Positions 53,292 to 61,977 are shown, numbered from the stretch's first letter. The stretch: DNA of 64,000 bases from CAIMFV01 sp040757715 (GCA_040757715.1 JBFLWS010000006.1:1-64000), one strand, 5' to 3'. The notes: generated from the letters alone by a model not told the origin. A program made the numbers and translations.

Positions 53292-54648
53292 GCCGCACGA
53301 AGGCGGCGGCGCCCTCGGGATATTGCCCGCCATAGCTCGCCTTCAGCCCGCTGGGCACGGCGTTCAGGCTGTACACCGCGCCAAGGCCGAGCGCCCAATG
53401 ACGCCCAACGGCGACGTCGCGCACCACGCCTACGCTGGCCGCGCCCACCTTATAGGTCGCGCTCGACGAAAGATCGTCGGTGCGCAGGGCTTCGAGGCGG
53501 GCGAACAGACTCCAGTCGCGGTTCGGATGCAACGCCGTCTCGACGAGCCCCGCCGCCAGCGACGGCCCGCCGGTGGCGCGTTTGAGCCCCAGCGCCAGCG
53601 TGGTCGACCACCAGGCCTCGCCCGCCAGGGGATGGGTGTAGATGGCGCTCGCCGACCAGCGTTGTTCGCGGCCCACCGGGTGAAGCTGCTCCGGCGCGGC
53701 CTGGTCGGCGAAGGACAACTGCATCGACCACTGCGACGTCGGATTCCACGACAGACGCGCCGCCGCACTGTCCAATCGCGGGCCTTCGATGTCGAAGCGA
53801 TGTTGATCGGGCTCGCGCCCCTTGAAGGCTGAAGCTTCCAGCTTCCAATCGTCGTGCACCCACCCAAGCGTGGCGACGCCGAAGGTCACGTGGGTCGAAT
53901 CCAGCCAATGGTGCGACAGGGGCGCCAGGGGATCGTCCATGGCCGACAGCCGATGCGGAAAGGCCGGCGGCCCGAAGGCCGGCTCCCCCGGCAGCCCCGC
54001 ATAGACGAACAGGCTGTCGCGCGCGCCAAGCCGGTGCGTCTCCTCCGCCGACAGCTCCATGAACAGGTCGTGCGGGTGCTGGCGATCGCGCAGCGGGGTC
54101 TTGCCGTCCGCGGTCTCGCCGGTCTGCAACAACAGCGGATAGCCGCGTTTGCCCATGAACGGATCCGGGCTCAACATGGCGCGAAATTGCACGCGGTCCG
54201 CCTCGCCGAGGCTGCGGCGCGCGCTGGCCATGATCATGCCCGCGACGAACCCCATCTGGCCGCCGCGCGGACCTTGCTGCCAGTCGTAGACGCCGTTGAT
54301 CTGGGCGTGGGCCATCAGCATCCACGGCCCCTGCATCAGGTGCAGGCCCTCGTGCGTCGAGGCGTCCGGCTGCCAGGCTGTGCCCGAGGCGTCGCGGGTG
54401 AAGGCGTAGTCGCCCAGGAGCCCCGCCATGGCCTGATGGCCGCCCGAGCTCATGTCCATGTGGCCCGCATGGTCCATATGACCCGAGTGGTCCATGCCCG
54501 ACATGTCCATGTCGTCCATGTCCATGTCGTCCATGTCATGGTCCATGGAATGGCCCATAGCGTGGGCGGGCGTCTCGGCCTTGGGGGCCGGTGCATCCGC
54601 AGGCGGGGCGCTCGCCAATGCCGCTGAAGCCAGGATCGCCAACCACAT
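53278..54648 (-). CDS. Met/His-rich outer-membrane protein (CopB/PcoB-like copper-associated barrel)
   Basis: The 456-residue protein has a short signal, then a segment at about residues 30-72 rich in Met, His and Asp (HAMGHSMDHDMDDMDMDDM, then SGMDHSGHMDHAGHMDMSS) typical of copper-binding N-termini. A beta-barrel-like remainder follows (MQGPWMLMAHAQINGVYDWQ; RDRQHPHDLFMELS; GLGAVYSLNAVPSGLK). CopB/PcoB proteins bind copper at the outer membrane. No copA or P-type ATPase is adjacent. It lies 57 bases beyond the lasso isopeptidase gene, on the same strand, so co-transcription is possible. Confidence 0.7.
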   Translation of the reverse strand: MWLAILASAALASAPPADAPAPKAETPAHAMGHSMDHDMDDMDMDDMDMSGMDHSGHMDHAGHMDMSSGGHQAMAGLLGDYAFTRDASGTAWQPDASTHEGLHLMQGPWMLMAHAQINGVYDWQQGPRGGQMGFVAGMIMASARRSLGEADRVQFRAMLSPDPFMGKRGYPLLLQTGETADGKTPLRDRQHPHDLFMELSAEETHRLGARDSLFVYAGLPGEPAFGPPAFPHRLSAMDDPLAPLSHHWLDSTHVTFGVATLGWVHDDWKLEASAFKGREPDQHRFDIEGPRLDSAAARLSWNPTSQWSMQLSFADQAAPEQLHPVGREQRWSASAIYTHPLAGEAWWSTTLALGLKRATGGPSLAAGLVETALHPNRDWSLFARLEALRTDDLSSSATYKVGAASVGVVRDVAVGRHWALGLGAVYSLNAVPSGLKASYGGQYPEGAAAFVRLKLR

Positions 54649-54705
54649 GGATTCGTCACCGCGCTATGTCTTGCCTTGGTCAGACAGCGGTCGGCGGCGC
54701 GGATG

Positions 54706-56859
54706 TCAAGGCCGGGCGGCGGCTCCTGTCGTGCGGCAATAGGCCTTCTCGCCGGCGTTGGGCATGGCGCATTCCTTGGCCCGGAAGCCTTCCCACAGCG
54801 CATACTGCTCGGGCTTGGCGGCGCGATCGTTCTCACGGTCATTGAGCCAGAAATCGAACCAGTCGACGTAGCGATTGTAGACATTGAGCCGGTGCGCCGG
54901 CTGCCACTTCACATGATACTCGTCGTCGAACACGTAGAGGTCCATGGACTTGCCCGCGTCACGCCAGCGGCGGAAGGTCGGAACGGCGTTGAGGTATTCT
55001 CGGTCCGCGGTCTGCACGATGAGCGGCGTGTCGATGTGGTCCACATTGGTGGACAAGGACATGTCCTTGTAGCCGAAGTTCTCCGAGGGCTTATAGGGAT
55101 CGCCCCAGCCGATAGGCTTCATCATGATGTCGATGCTGGGCTGGACATAGCCGAAATAGCTGAACTCATCCATGCCGATCTGGGCCGCACCTGCCGCCGC
55201 GAAGGCTTTGGAGTGCACCAGCGCGTAGAGCACCGCCTCGGCGCCGTGGCTGAGCCCGGTGATGCCGACGCGCTTCGGATCCACCAGTCCTTCGCGATCG
55301 AGCTGATGGATGATCTCCTCATAGGAGGACAGAACCTCGACCTCGCGCCGATAGCCCTGGTAGTCCCAGACGAACTCCTTGCGATTGTCGGGCTCGGTGG
55401 CGTCGAGCGGGTTTTTAGGATGCGCCCCGTAGGTGCACAGCACCAGCATGCCGTGGGCGGAGAAAACGTGGGCGGGAAACTCATCCCCTACCCCGCCGCG
55501 CAGGCATTGATCGGGGCTGTATTGGACGAACACCAGCGGATAGCGATGACCCGGCTGGTAATCCACGGGATAGACCAGATAGCCCCAGGTGGGCACGCCG
55601 TGGGCGCTCTTCCAGTCGATGCGCTTCACCTGGCCGAGCTTCCAATGGCCGAAATCCGGATTGGGCTCGGCGAGGGATTTCATAGCGCCTGAGGCCAGGT
55701 CCACCGCCACCAGGTGGTTGGGCCATGTGGGCGTCTCCAGGAAGCAGATCACTTCCCGCCCCGCCAGCCTGCAGGCGGTGAGAGCCGCGTCCACGGTCTT
55801 CACCAGTCGCGGCTTGGCCGCCCCCGGCCGCCAAGCGTAAAGATTGCGCACGCCGTTATCGTATCGGACGAACACCACTTCGCCGGCGTCGTCAAAGCCA
55901 AGATTGTCGAGGCCATTGCCGCGGCAGGCGGCGTCGGCGCAAACCACCGGATGGGCGCCGTCAGACGAGCGCGACACAGTGATCTGGCGCGGGGGCGTGA
56001 GGCCCCGATTGACCTCGGGATTCATCACCGAAACCCAGGCGGCCTTGTAGGCGCCAGTCCCGAAGGTCACGCCGGTGGCGCGGGCGTCGCCGGGAAGGGT
56101 CGCCCCCCGCTGCAAGGCCATGAAGGCGGCCTGGTCCGTCGGCGTCGCCGGCCGGGTCGCGCCGCTGGCCAGGTCCACCGCCCAGTAGGTCGGCTTGCCG
56201 CCCTGGAGATAGTAGGTCGGATGCAAGGGCTTGCGCATGTAGAGCAGCAGGAAGTCCTTGTCGTCGGCGCGATATCCGGCGCGGTATTCCGCCGCCTGCG
56301 CGGCGGCGATCTCGGCCCTCGGCGCATCGCTGGTGTAGTAGAGGGTGCGCCCGTCGAAGCTGACGCGATACGCTGTGACGTCGCCGGGACTGCTGGTCAC
56401 GGCGCGGGCGGGCGAACCGTCCAGGGGGTTCACCCACACCTGCACCGCGCCGTCGACCTTCTTGCGATAATAGATGGCCTTGGAGTCTGGCGACCATTGC
56501 GCCGCCTCATTGCCCCAGCCGCCGGAGATGAGCTTGTAGAGCTCCGCATCGCCGCCGTCGCCCAAATTGGCCGGCGCCCTGCCCCCCGCTACATCGCCCA
56601 CGAGCCAGGCGGTTTGGTAGGCGTTGGGACCCGGCTGCGCCAAGTGCGCCATCACCGCATAGCGGCGGCCGTCCGGCGACAGGGACATACTCGTGGCGAA
56701 GGTCGGGCCGATCTCGACGATGCTCATCAGGCCCTCGGTGGTCATGGCCTCGGCAGGCGTCGCAGGCGCCGGCGCGACGGCCATGGTCAGGGGCGCGGCG
56801 AGACAGGCGCCGGCGAGCAGCAGCGACGCTGCGCCGGCGGCCAAGAGGGATCGTTTCAT
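54706..56859 (-). CDS. Atxe2-like lasso peptide isopeptidase (S9 prolyl-oligopeptidase fold)
   Basis: This is a 717-residue exported protein (signal residues 1-22). A beta-propeller-like N-terminal half is followed by an alpha/beta hydrolase domain from about 400. The triad is visible: Ser537 in GITGLSHGAEAV, Asp619 in QTADREY, His649 in DDEYHVKW. The segment YSPDQCLRGGVGDEFP resembles a block I recall from Atxe2 isopeptidases. Such enzymes open the macrolactam bond of a lasso peptide after import. It sits in the lasso locus next to a FecA-type receptor, the known partner arrangement in isopeptidase-type clusters. A general S9 peptidase cannot be fully excluded without structure or assay. Confidence 0.85.
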   Translation of the reverse strand: MKRSLLAAGAASLLLAGACLAAPLTMAVAPAPATPAEAMTTEGLMSIVEIGPTFATSMSLSPDGRRYAVMAHLAQPGPNAYQTAWLVGDVAGGRAPANLGDGGDAELYKLISGGWGNEAAQWSPDSKAIYYRKKVDGAVQVWVNPLDGSPARAVTSSPGDVTAYRVSFDGRTLYYTSDAPRAEIAAAQAAEYRAGYRADDKDFLLLYMRKPLHPTYYLQGGKPTYWAVDLASGATRPATPTDQAAFMALQRGATLPGDARATGVTFGTGAYKAAWVSVMNPEVNRGLTPPRQITVSRSSDGAHPVVCADAACRGNGLDNLGFDDAGEVVFVRYDNGVRNLYAWRPGAAKPRLVKTVDAALTACRLAGREVICFLETPTWPNHLVAVDLASGAMKSLAEPNPDFGHWKLGQVKRIDWKSAHGVPTWGYLVYPVDYQPGHRYPLVFVQYSPDQCLRGGVGDEFPAHVFSAHGMLVLCTYGAHPKNPLDATEPDNRKEFVWDYQGYRREVEVLSSYEEIIHQLDREGLVDPKRVGITGLSHGAEAVLYALVHSKAFAAAGAAQIGMDEFSYFGYVQPSIDIMMKPIGWGDPYKPSENFGYKDMSLSTNVDHIDTPLIVQTADREYLNAVPTFRRWRDAGKSMDLYVFDDEYHVKWQPAHRLNVYNRYVDWFDFWLNDRENDRAAKPEQYALWEGFRAKECAMPNAGEKAYCRTTGAAARP

Positions 56860-56877
56860 GGGGTCAGCTCGCTTATA

Positions 56878-56891
56878 TTCTGTATACAGAA
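56878..56891. promoter_or_regulatory. TTCTGTATACAGAA palindrome upstream of the isopeptidase gene
   Basis: This is a perfect 14-base palindrome 18 bases upstream of the isopeptidase ATG (56859). It is embedded in an AT-rich stretch containing TATAAG on the minus strand. It is either an operator or part of the promoter. No similar word was noticed elsewhere in the window. Confidence 0.45.
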
Positions 56892-56914
56892 CAAATGTCC
56901 GCCGGCGCGGCCCT

Positions 56915-57017
56915 GGAGCAAAATCCGATCAATCGGAATCGGATTTTGCTCCTAGCCATCTGATTCTAGAGCATTTTTCGACCGAAAACCGGTTCCCACT
57001 TTTCGGAAAATGCTCTA
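56915..57017. repeat. REP6: complete two-module repeat, reverse orientation
   Basis: Module B (GAGCAAAATCCGATCAATCG to CGGATTTTGCTC), a linker, then module A reversed (GAGCATTTTTCGACCGAAAA ... GAAAATGCTCTA). It lies between the receptor and isopeptidase genes, both minus strand, and may limit read-through. Confidence 0.8.
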
Positions 57018-57052
57018 GGGTTGGCTGGCGGACATCAGGATCGCAGATCAGC

Positions 57053-59605
57053 TCACCAGCGCTTGCGCAGGCTGACGGTCCACACGCGGCCGAGCGGGCT
57101 GGCGTTGGTGGGGTCGAAACCCGATGGCGACCCTGCCACCGCCGGCGCCTGAGTGTCGAACAGGTCGATGATGCTAACGCTCGCCATCAGCCCCGAAAGC
57201 GGCTGCATATGGGTGCTGAAGCGATAGGAGATCTGGCCGTCCACAGTGTCATAGGCCTTCACCCGGGGATAAGGCGGCGGCACCAGATTGTTGGTGTAGG
57301 AACCAATGGTGTTGAGGGAGCCGCCGAAGGTCCATTCCCGCCAAGTCCAACTGGCGGTGGTGCGGGTCTTCCATTTGGCCGGATTGAAGGCTGTATCGCC
57401 CACCTCCGTCGCCGGCGCCGCAGCCGTCAGCTTCACCATGAAACTGTCGATGTGTTCGCCGTTGAAAGCCAGGGTCAGCGTCCCGGCGCCAAGCGCGTGA
57501 ATGAAAGTAGCGCCTAGGTCCCATCCCTTGATGTCCTCAGAGCTCAGGTTCTGATCTTCGCCATGGACGATCGCCCCCACGCTCGAAAGAGGTAGGCCAA
57601 TACTGAAGTACTGCGTACCCGCGACCGTGGCGGCCACCTGAGCCGGGGTTGGATTGCGCAGGATCTCGGACGCGTAGAGCGGATTGCTCAGAGCTGAGAA
57701 CGGCAGTCCTGGCGGGGTGCCGATACGATTGGCGTAGCGGGTCTCAAACCAAGTGGCGGATAACTTCAACCCCTTGGCCCAATCGGGCTCATAATCGCCG
57801 CCTATGGTCTTGGTGCGGGCGAATTCCGGGCCGATATGCTTGGCGTATCCCAGCACCAACAGTGCATTGGTAATGCCGCCCGTGGTGGGGTCGGCCTCTG
57901 GCCAAACTATGGTTTGGGTGGTGCCTTGCAGTGACGCTTCGCGCAAGGTCGGGGCGTTGAAGGACGTGCCGTCGGTGGCGCGCAGCAGCAGCTCATGCCC
58001 CGGCTTCCAGCGAATGCCGAACTTCGGGTTCGCCGTATCGCCGAAATCAGAATAGTGCTCCCAACGCCCGGCGCCGGTGAGGGTCAGCTCCTGCAGCAGA
58101 GGCCTGGCGTTGGCGCTGGAAAAAATAGGAACGTCCAGTTCGGCGAACAGGGCGCTCACATCGCGGGCGATACGCTTCGGAGGGCCGCTGCCCTTCGTAT
58201 TGACGCGCAAGCCAGACGTCTCTCGCCGCAGCTCGCCTCCAAAAGCGGTTTTGATGTCGCCGGCCGGCAAGGTGAAGATGCGACCATTCACGAGAAGTTC
58301 CCCTGACGTGGTCGCGGTGTTGCCGGTGGCGTCTTCAGTGACCTTGACGCCGTTAAGCTGGATGATGTGTTCCCGATAGCCTGACGAGTCCACCGACAGA
58401 TCGATATCCCAACGGCGGTTGAGTTGATAATGCGCACCCGCGAGCGCCATCACTTCGTCAACTCCGGTGTGTCCGCTGCCAAAAATGAGGCTGGTGTCCG
58501 AAGTCGAGCGGTGAGTGGCCAATCCCGTGAAATAGAAGTCGAGCCTGTCATTCACCGTTTGCGTGGCATGCGCGAACAGGTTGCGGACGAATTGGCGGGG
58601 CGTCAGATCGCTGGTTTTGTTTGCCGGAGGCGTAAAGCCCCGCGAATAGGCCCGCAGCGCCGTCTCATCATTGTAATCATAGGCGAAAATGCCCGCCCCT
58701 CCGGTCCAGTCGAGCCCAAATGATTGGGAAAATCGATCCTGGCGCATCCCGCCCTTGGTGACCCCGCCCACATCGGCCACCGTCTCTGCGCCTTCCATGT
58801 GCTTGCGGAGAACGAAGTTCACCACCCCAGCCACAGCATCGCCGCCGTAGAGGGCGGAACTGCCGTCTGTGAGCACATCGATATGGTCGATGGCGGTCAA
58901 GGGGATGGCGTTGACATCGGTGAAGGCGCCGAAGTCCGCAGGCGCCATTCGGTGCCCATCGATGAGGGTCAAGGTCGCGCGTGCGCCAAGACCATGCAGA
59001 TTGGCCCCGTTTTCACCGGGCTGCGCGTCTGAGCGAATATCGGGATGCGAGATCAAGCTGGAGGGGCTTGTCGCGCCCGCCCAATTCTGAGGAATTGCAC
59101 TTAGGAAGCTCGTCGTGTCGATATAGCCCGACTGCTCGATGGCGGTGCGGTCATAGGAGATCACCGGCGATGCGGTGACGCCGCCGCGGATGTTCGTGCC
59201 GGTGACCACCACGGCCTCCACCGTGGCGGTGGACTCCCCCGCCGGTGACGGAACGGCGGCTTCGTTAGCCCCGCCTGCCGCGCCAGAAGGACCTACGACC
59301 CACACCCCGCTCGGCGTCAGACGGTAGTTGAGGCCCGACCCGCTGAGCAACTGGCGCAGGGCGTCGTCGGCGCTGTAGGCGCCATTGAGCGCCGGGCTCT
59401 GCTTGCCGCTCACCGCCGCGCCGTTGAAGGAAATCTGCTGGTGCGCCTCCCGGGCGAAGGTGCGCAAGGCCGCACCGAGGTCTTGCGACGGAATGTCGAA
59501 ATTATAGGTCGCCGCCTGCGCAAGCGCGGCGCCCGGCGCCGCCAACGCAGCCAGGATCGCCGCCACGCTGGCGCCGCCCAGACGTTGACTATGGAATATT
59601 TTCAT
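57053..59605 (-). CDS. FecA-type TonB-dependent receptor with STN signalling domain (lasso locus)
   Basis: This is an 850-residue receptor with a signal peptide (ends ALAQA). The STN signalling domain spans about 33-103 (YNFDIPSQDLGAALRTFAREAHQQISFNG; SADDALRQLLSGSGLNYRLTPSGVWVV). The TonB-box/plug region is VEAVVVTGTNIRGG with LGARATLTLIDGHRMA and GDAVAGVVNFVLRK, and the barrel ends SPLGRVWTVSLRKRW. The STN domain passes occupancy to FecR and FecI, both encoded upstream. In related clusters such receptors import the matured lasso peptide, which the isopeptidase then opens; that ligand is inferred here. Confidence 0.9.
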   Translation of the reverse strand: MKIFHSQRLGGASVAAILAALAAPGAALAQAATYNFDIPSQDLGAALRTFAREAHQQISFNGAAVSGKQSPALNGAYSADDALRQLLSGSGLNYRLTPSGVWVVGPSGAAGGANEAAVPSPAGESTATVEAVVVTGTNIRGGVTASPVISYDRTAIEQSGYIDTTSFLSAIPQNWAGATSPSSLISHPDIRSDAQPGENGANLHGLGARATLTLIDGHRMAPADFGAFTDVNAIPLTAIDHIDVLTDGSSALYGGDAVAGVVNFVLRKHMEGAETVADVGGVTKGGMRQDRFSQSFGLDWTGGAGIFAYDYNDETALRAYSRGFTPPANKTSDLTPRQFVRNLFAHATQTVNDRLDFYFTGLATHRSTSDTSLIFGSGHTGVDEVMALAGAHYQLNRRWDIDLSVDSSGYREHIIQLNGVKVTEDATGNTATTSGELLVNGRIFTLPAGDIKTAFGGELRRETSGLRVNTKGSGPPKRIARDVSALFAELDVPIFSSANARPLLQELTLTGAGRWEHYSDFGDTANPKFGIRWKPGHELLLRATDGTSFNAPTLREASLQGTTQTIVWPEADPTTGGITNALLVLGYAKHIGPEFARTKTIGGDYEPDWAKGLKLSATWFETRYANRIGTPPGLPFSALSNPLYASEILRNPTPAQVAATVAGTQYFSIGLPLSSVGAIVHGEDQNLSSEDIKGWDLGATFIHALGAGTLTLAFNGEHIDSFMVKLTAAAPATEVGDTAFNPAKWKTRTTASWTWREWTFGGSLNTIGSYTNNLVPPPYPRVKAYDTVDGQISYRFSTHMQPLSGLMASVSIIDLFDTQAPAVAGSPSGFDPTNASPLGRVWTVSLRKRW

Positions 59606-59713
59606 CTGCCTTCCCCTGCTTCCGGCGCATCAGACTCTTGTCTCGATTTGCGCTCTGCCTGGTAAGACGCATGAACCTCGTAATTGTCGCGCTAGATCCG
59701 CAAGATTTTTGCG

Positions 59714-60757
59714 CTATCGCAATGACACAAACACTTTATCATCACCGCGACGCGCCATGCGCACCGGGGCGACGGCTGTCACGCCTTCGATGAAAGCTTG
59801 CACGTCGCCACCCGTGAACACGCCATTGACAGCCACGGCGCCCGCCTTGGCGTCGCCCACGGACAGAGGCGCCTTCGCGTACCGATTGACCCGCGCCACA
59901 GCCAGGCTGAGCGGCTCGTTGTCGAAAACGAGCTGGCCGCCTTCCCATGACTGGCTACGGCCAGGATCGACCCGAGCCACCGCCGCCATCGGCGCGGCCA
60001 CGTTGGCGATGAGCTCGCGGCCGGGGGCCAGAGCCTCATCCGCCGGGGTCGATTGAGCGGCGAGCTTCAGCGGCGCCGGCGCGGCCTGATCCGCGCCTTG
60101 CGACAGCACCGACACATGGCCGGTATAGAGCACCACTCGCACCTGGCTTTGCACCAGCTCCACGCTGAACTGCGTGCCCGAGGCCACCACCAATTTGTCG
60201 GCGGCGCGCACGGCGAAGGGGCGCGTCTCGTCGCGGGTCACGTCGAACTTGGCCCGGCCGCGTTCCAGCTTCAGCTCCCGGCGCGCGCGACCATAATGCA
60301 CCACCACCTTGGTGTCGGCGTCGAGCGAGAGCTTTGAGCCGTCCGCCAGCATCACCACCCGCCGCTCGCCCACGCCGGTCTGATAGATTTGACCGCCGGC
60401 CTGCAAGCCATAGCCCAGCACAAAGATGAAGCCGCATACACTGAGAGCGGCGGCGAGCCCTGACCAGCGGACCCCGAAGCCGCGCGGCCAACGTCGGCGC
60501 TGCGCTTGGCGAAACGCGTGGAGGGCGTCGCGGCGCAAGCCCAGCACGGCGTCGTCCGCCGCGATTTGGTCGACGCTCCGCCAGGCGGCCAAGGCGGCTT
60601 CATAGGCGGCGAGATTAGCCTCATCGTCGGCCAGCCAGGTTTCAAACGCCGCCGCCTCGGCCGGCGAGAAGGGCCGGCCGTCGGCTTGACGCAGCAGCCA
60701 GCCCGCCGCCGCGTCCTGGGTCCGATCACGATGGGGTTCAAGGCGAAGGGGGCTCAT
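59714..60757 (-). CDS. fecR: FecR family anti-sigma/sigma regulator
   Basis: The 347-residue protein has an N-terminal cytoplasmic FecR_N part (AAGWLLRQADGRPFSPAEAAAFETWLADDEANLAAYE), one membrane span near 145-165 (GLAAALSVCGFIFVLGYGL) and a periplasmic FecR domain (GERRVVMLADGSKLSLDADTKV; ERGRAKFDVTRDETRPFAVRA; ATQFSVEL-like GTQFSVELVQSQVRVVLYTGHV). ATG 60757 overlaps the fecI stop; the longer upstream frame lies within fecI. It transmits receptor occupancy to the sigma factor. Confidence 0.92.
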   Translation of the reverse strand: MSPLRLEPHRDRTQDAAAGWLLRQADGRPFSPAEAAAFETWLADDEANLAAYEAALAAWRSVDQIAADDAVLGLRRDALHAFRQAQRRRWPRGFGVRWSGLAAALSVCGFIFVLGYGLQAGGQIYQTGVGERRVVMLADGSKLSLDADTKVVVHYGRARRELKLERGRAKFDVTRDETRPFAVRAADKLVVASGTQFSVELVQSQVRVVLYTGHVSVLSQGADQAAPAPLKLAAQSTPADEALAPGRELIANVAAPMAAVARVDPGRSQSWEGGQLVFDNEPLSLAVARVNRYAKAPLSVGDAKAGAVAVNGVFTGGDVQAFIEGVTAVAPVRMARRGDDKVFVSLR

Positions 60758-61266
60758 GGCTCGCCTCCTCGCACACGCAACATCAGGTGCGCCAGGGCCT
60801 TGGTCAGATGACGGTCCACCGAACTCACCGCCAGACCAAAGGCCTCGGCGATGGCGCGCTTCTCCATATGTTCGAGGCGGTAGAGCACAAAGATCGAGCG
60901 CGTGCGTTCCGGCAGCTCCTGCAAGCCGGCGGTGAGAAGCGCGAGCTGTTCGCGGTCGGTGGCGATGCGCAAGGGATCGAGGGGGTCCACCTCGGCGTCG
61001 GGCCACTCCGCCTGACGCCGACGATAATCCGTGCGCACCCGCTCGCGCCGGGCCCGGTCGCGCAGGAGGTTGGCCGCCATCTGGAACAGATAGGCCTCGG
61101 GCGAGCGCAGATCGGCGGGCGCATTGGCCGCCAGGCGCACAAACACCTCCTGGGTCATGTCTTCCGCCTCAGCTGTATTGGCGAGGCGGCGCATAAAAAA
61201 GGCCATAAGCGCGGGGCGGAACTTCCGCGACAAGGCATTGAGATCAATACTGGAGGCAGGTTCCAT
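60754..61266 (-). CDS. fecI: ECF sigma factor, FecI-type
   Basis: The 170-residue sigma factor has region 2 (FMRRLANTAEAEDMTQEVFVRLAAN; SPEAYLFQMAANLLRDRARRERV) and region 4 (LPERTRSIFVLYRLEHMEKRAIAEAFGLAVSSVDRHLTKAL). ATG 61266 starts the conserved part; the upstream start at 61320 adds 18 residues of little conservation. It is divergent from the lasso precursor genes across a 261-base region. It probably drives the receptor gene and possibly the precursor operon. Confidence 0.92.
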   Translation of the reverse strand: MEPASSIDLNALSRKFRPALMAFFMRRLANTAEAEDMTQEVFVRLAANAPADLRSPEAYLFQMAANLLRDRARRERVRTDYRRRQAEWPDAEVDPLDPLRIATDREQLALLTAGLQELPERTRSIFVLYRLEHMEKRAIAEAFGLAVSSVDRHLTKALAHLMLRVRGGEP

Positions 61267-61365
61267 CACTGTCAGGCTCGTAGTCCGCCGGGCGGCGAGA
61301 CGCTGACTCCTGAGACGCATGAAGACCGCGAAAGCCGCACCCTCGGCAGCGATTCTTACATGAGA

Positions 61366-61386
61366 CGTGAGAAATATTATCTCACG
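61366..61386. promoter_or_regulatory. Inverted repeat CGTGAGA-N7-TCTCACG between fecI and the first precursor
   Basis: The 7-base arms are exact and the 7-base centre is AATATTA. It lies in the AT-rich divergent region, 99 bases before fecI and 141 bases before precursor A1, so it could regulate both directions. The surrounding sequence is strikingly AT-rich (TCATAAATTCTCATAAATAA), unlike the rest of the window. Confidence 0.4.
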
Positions 61387-61527
61387 ATAGTGTCATAAAT
61401 TCTCATAAATAAATATTGGTTAGCGCATTACTTCATTCACACAATATATTGGCGCTCAAATTCATCAGGAGAGATAGTTCATGCGGGCCGCAAGACTCCG
61501 GCCTATCATTCAACCGTGGAGAACAAC

Positions 61528-61632
61528 ATGTTGTCGCAGATCGCCAAGGCTTCCGCCGCCACCCAAGGTCCGGCCGGGTCTTATCTGGAAATCCCCTTCA
61601 ACCCCACCAACCTCAAGCTGATCCCCAACTAG
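61528..61632 (+). CDS. Lasso peptide precursor A1
   Basis: This is a 34-residue peptide. The leader is MLSQIAKASAATQ (13 residues, Thr12 at position -2) and the core starts at Gly14: GPAGSYLE forms an 8-residue ring by Gly1-Glu8, followed by the tail IPFNPTNLKLIPN. GGAG lies 8 bases upstream. Proteobacterial lasso leaders usually end in AS..T.G, exactly as here. The core shares GxxGxxLEIPxNPTNL with A2-A4. Most known leaders are longer, so this is unusually short. The identification rests on the pattern plus the neighbouring B and C genes. Confidence 0.85.
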   Translation: MLSQIAKASAATQGPAGSYLEIPFNPTNLKLIPN

Positions 61633-61860
61633 GGACGAGTCTTGAGTCAGATATTCGTCAGCATTCTCGCCCCGTAAATGAGAAATAATTGACGAGACAT
61701 GGCGTCGAAGTCGGCGATGCGCCCCACCGATTTCGGCGTCATTTTTTATACAATATTTAAAAACTCAATACGCAACAAAGATGCACTATATACTACAGTT
61801 TTGGTAAAGTTCTTATCAAATTAAACTTGGTCAGTCACGGCCAACACAAGGAGATCAACA

Positions 61861-61965
61861 ATGCTCAAATATGAATCGCGCGCCAGCGACGCCACCCAAG
61901 GAAACCCGGGCACGCTTCTCGAAATTCCAGCGAACCCGACCAACCTGCGCACGCCGGGCATGTAA
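61861..61965 (+). CDS. Lasso peptide precursor A2
   Basis: This is a 34-residue peptide. The leader is MLKYESRASDATQ (Thr -2) and the core is GNPGTLLE (ring, Gly1-Glu8) plus IPANPTNLRTPGM. AAGGAG (61848-61853) lies at good spacing before ATG 61861. It is preceded by a 130-base AT-rich stretch (from about 61738) with no gene, which may hold its own promoter. It is the most divergent of the four in the ring (N2, P3, T5, L6) and the only one lacking Tyr at ring position 6. Confidence 0.83.
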   Translation: MLKYESRASDATQGNPGTLLEIPANPTNLRTPGM

Positions 61966-61977
61966 CGCCGGAGACGC

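Noticed and set aside
54706..56859. Isopeptidase as a generic dipeptidyl peptidase unrelated to the lasso genes
   Set aside because: The triad alone would permit it, but position beside FecA/FecR/FecI and lasso A-B-C genes, plus the LRGGVGDE block, make the lasso isopeptidase assignment better. It is kept as an alternative in the entry.
4529..57017. REP copies as a CRISPR array or an insertion sequence
   Set aside because: Copies are far apart with no regular spacers, carry no transposase frame and have internal dyads. They are scattered intergenic repeats.
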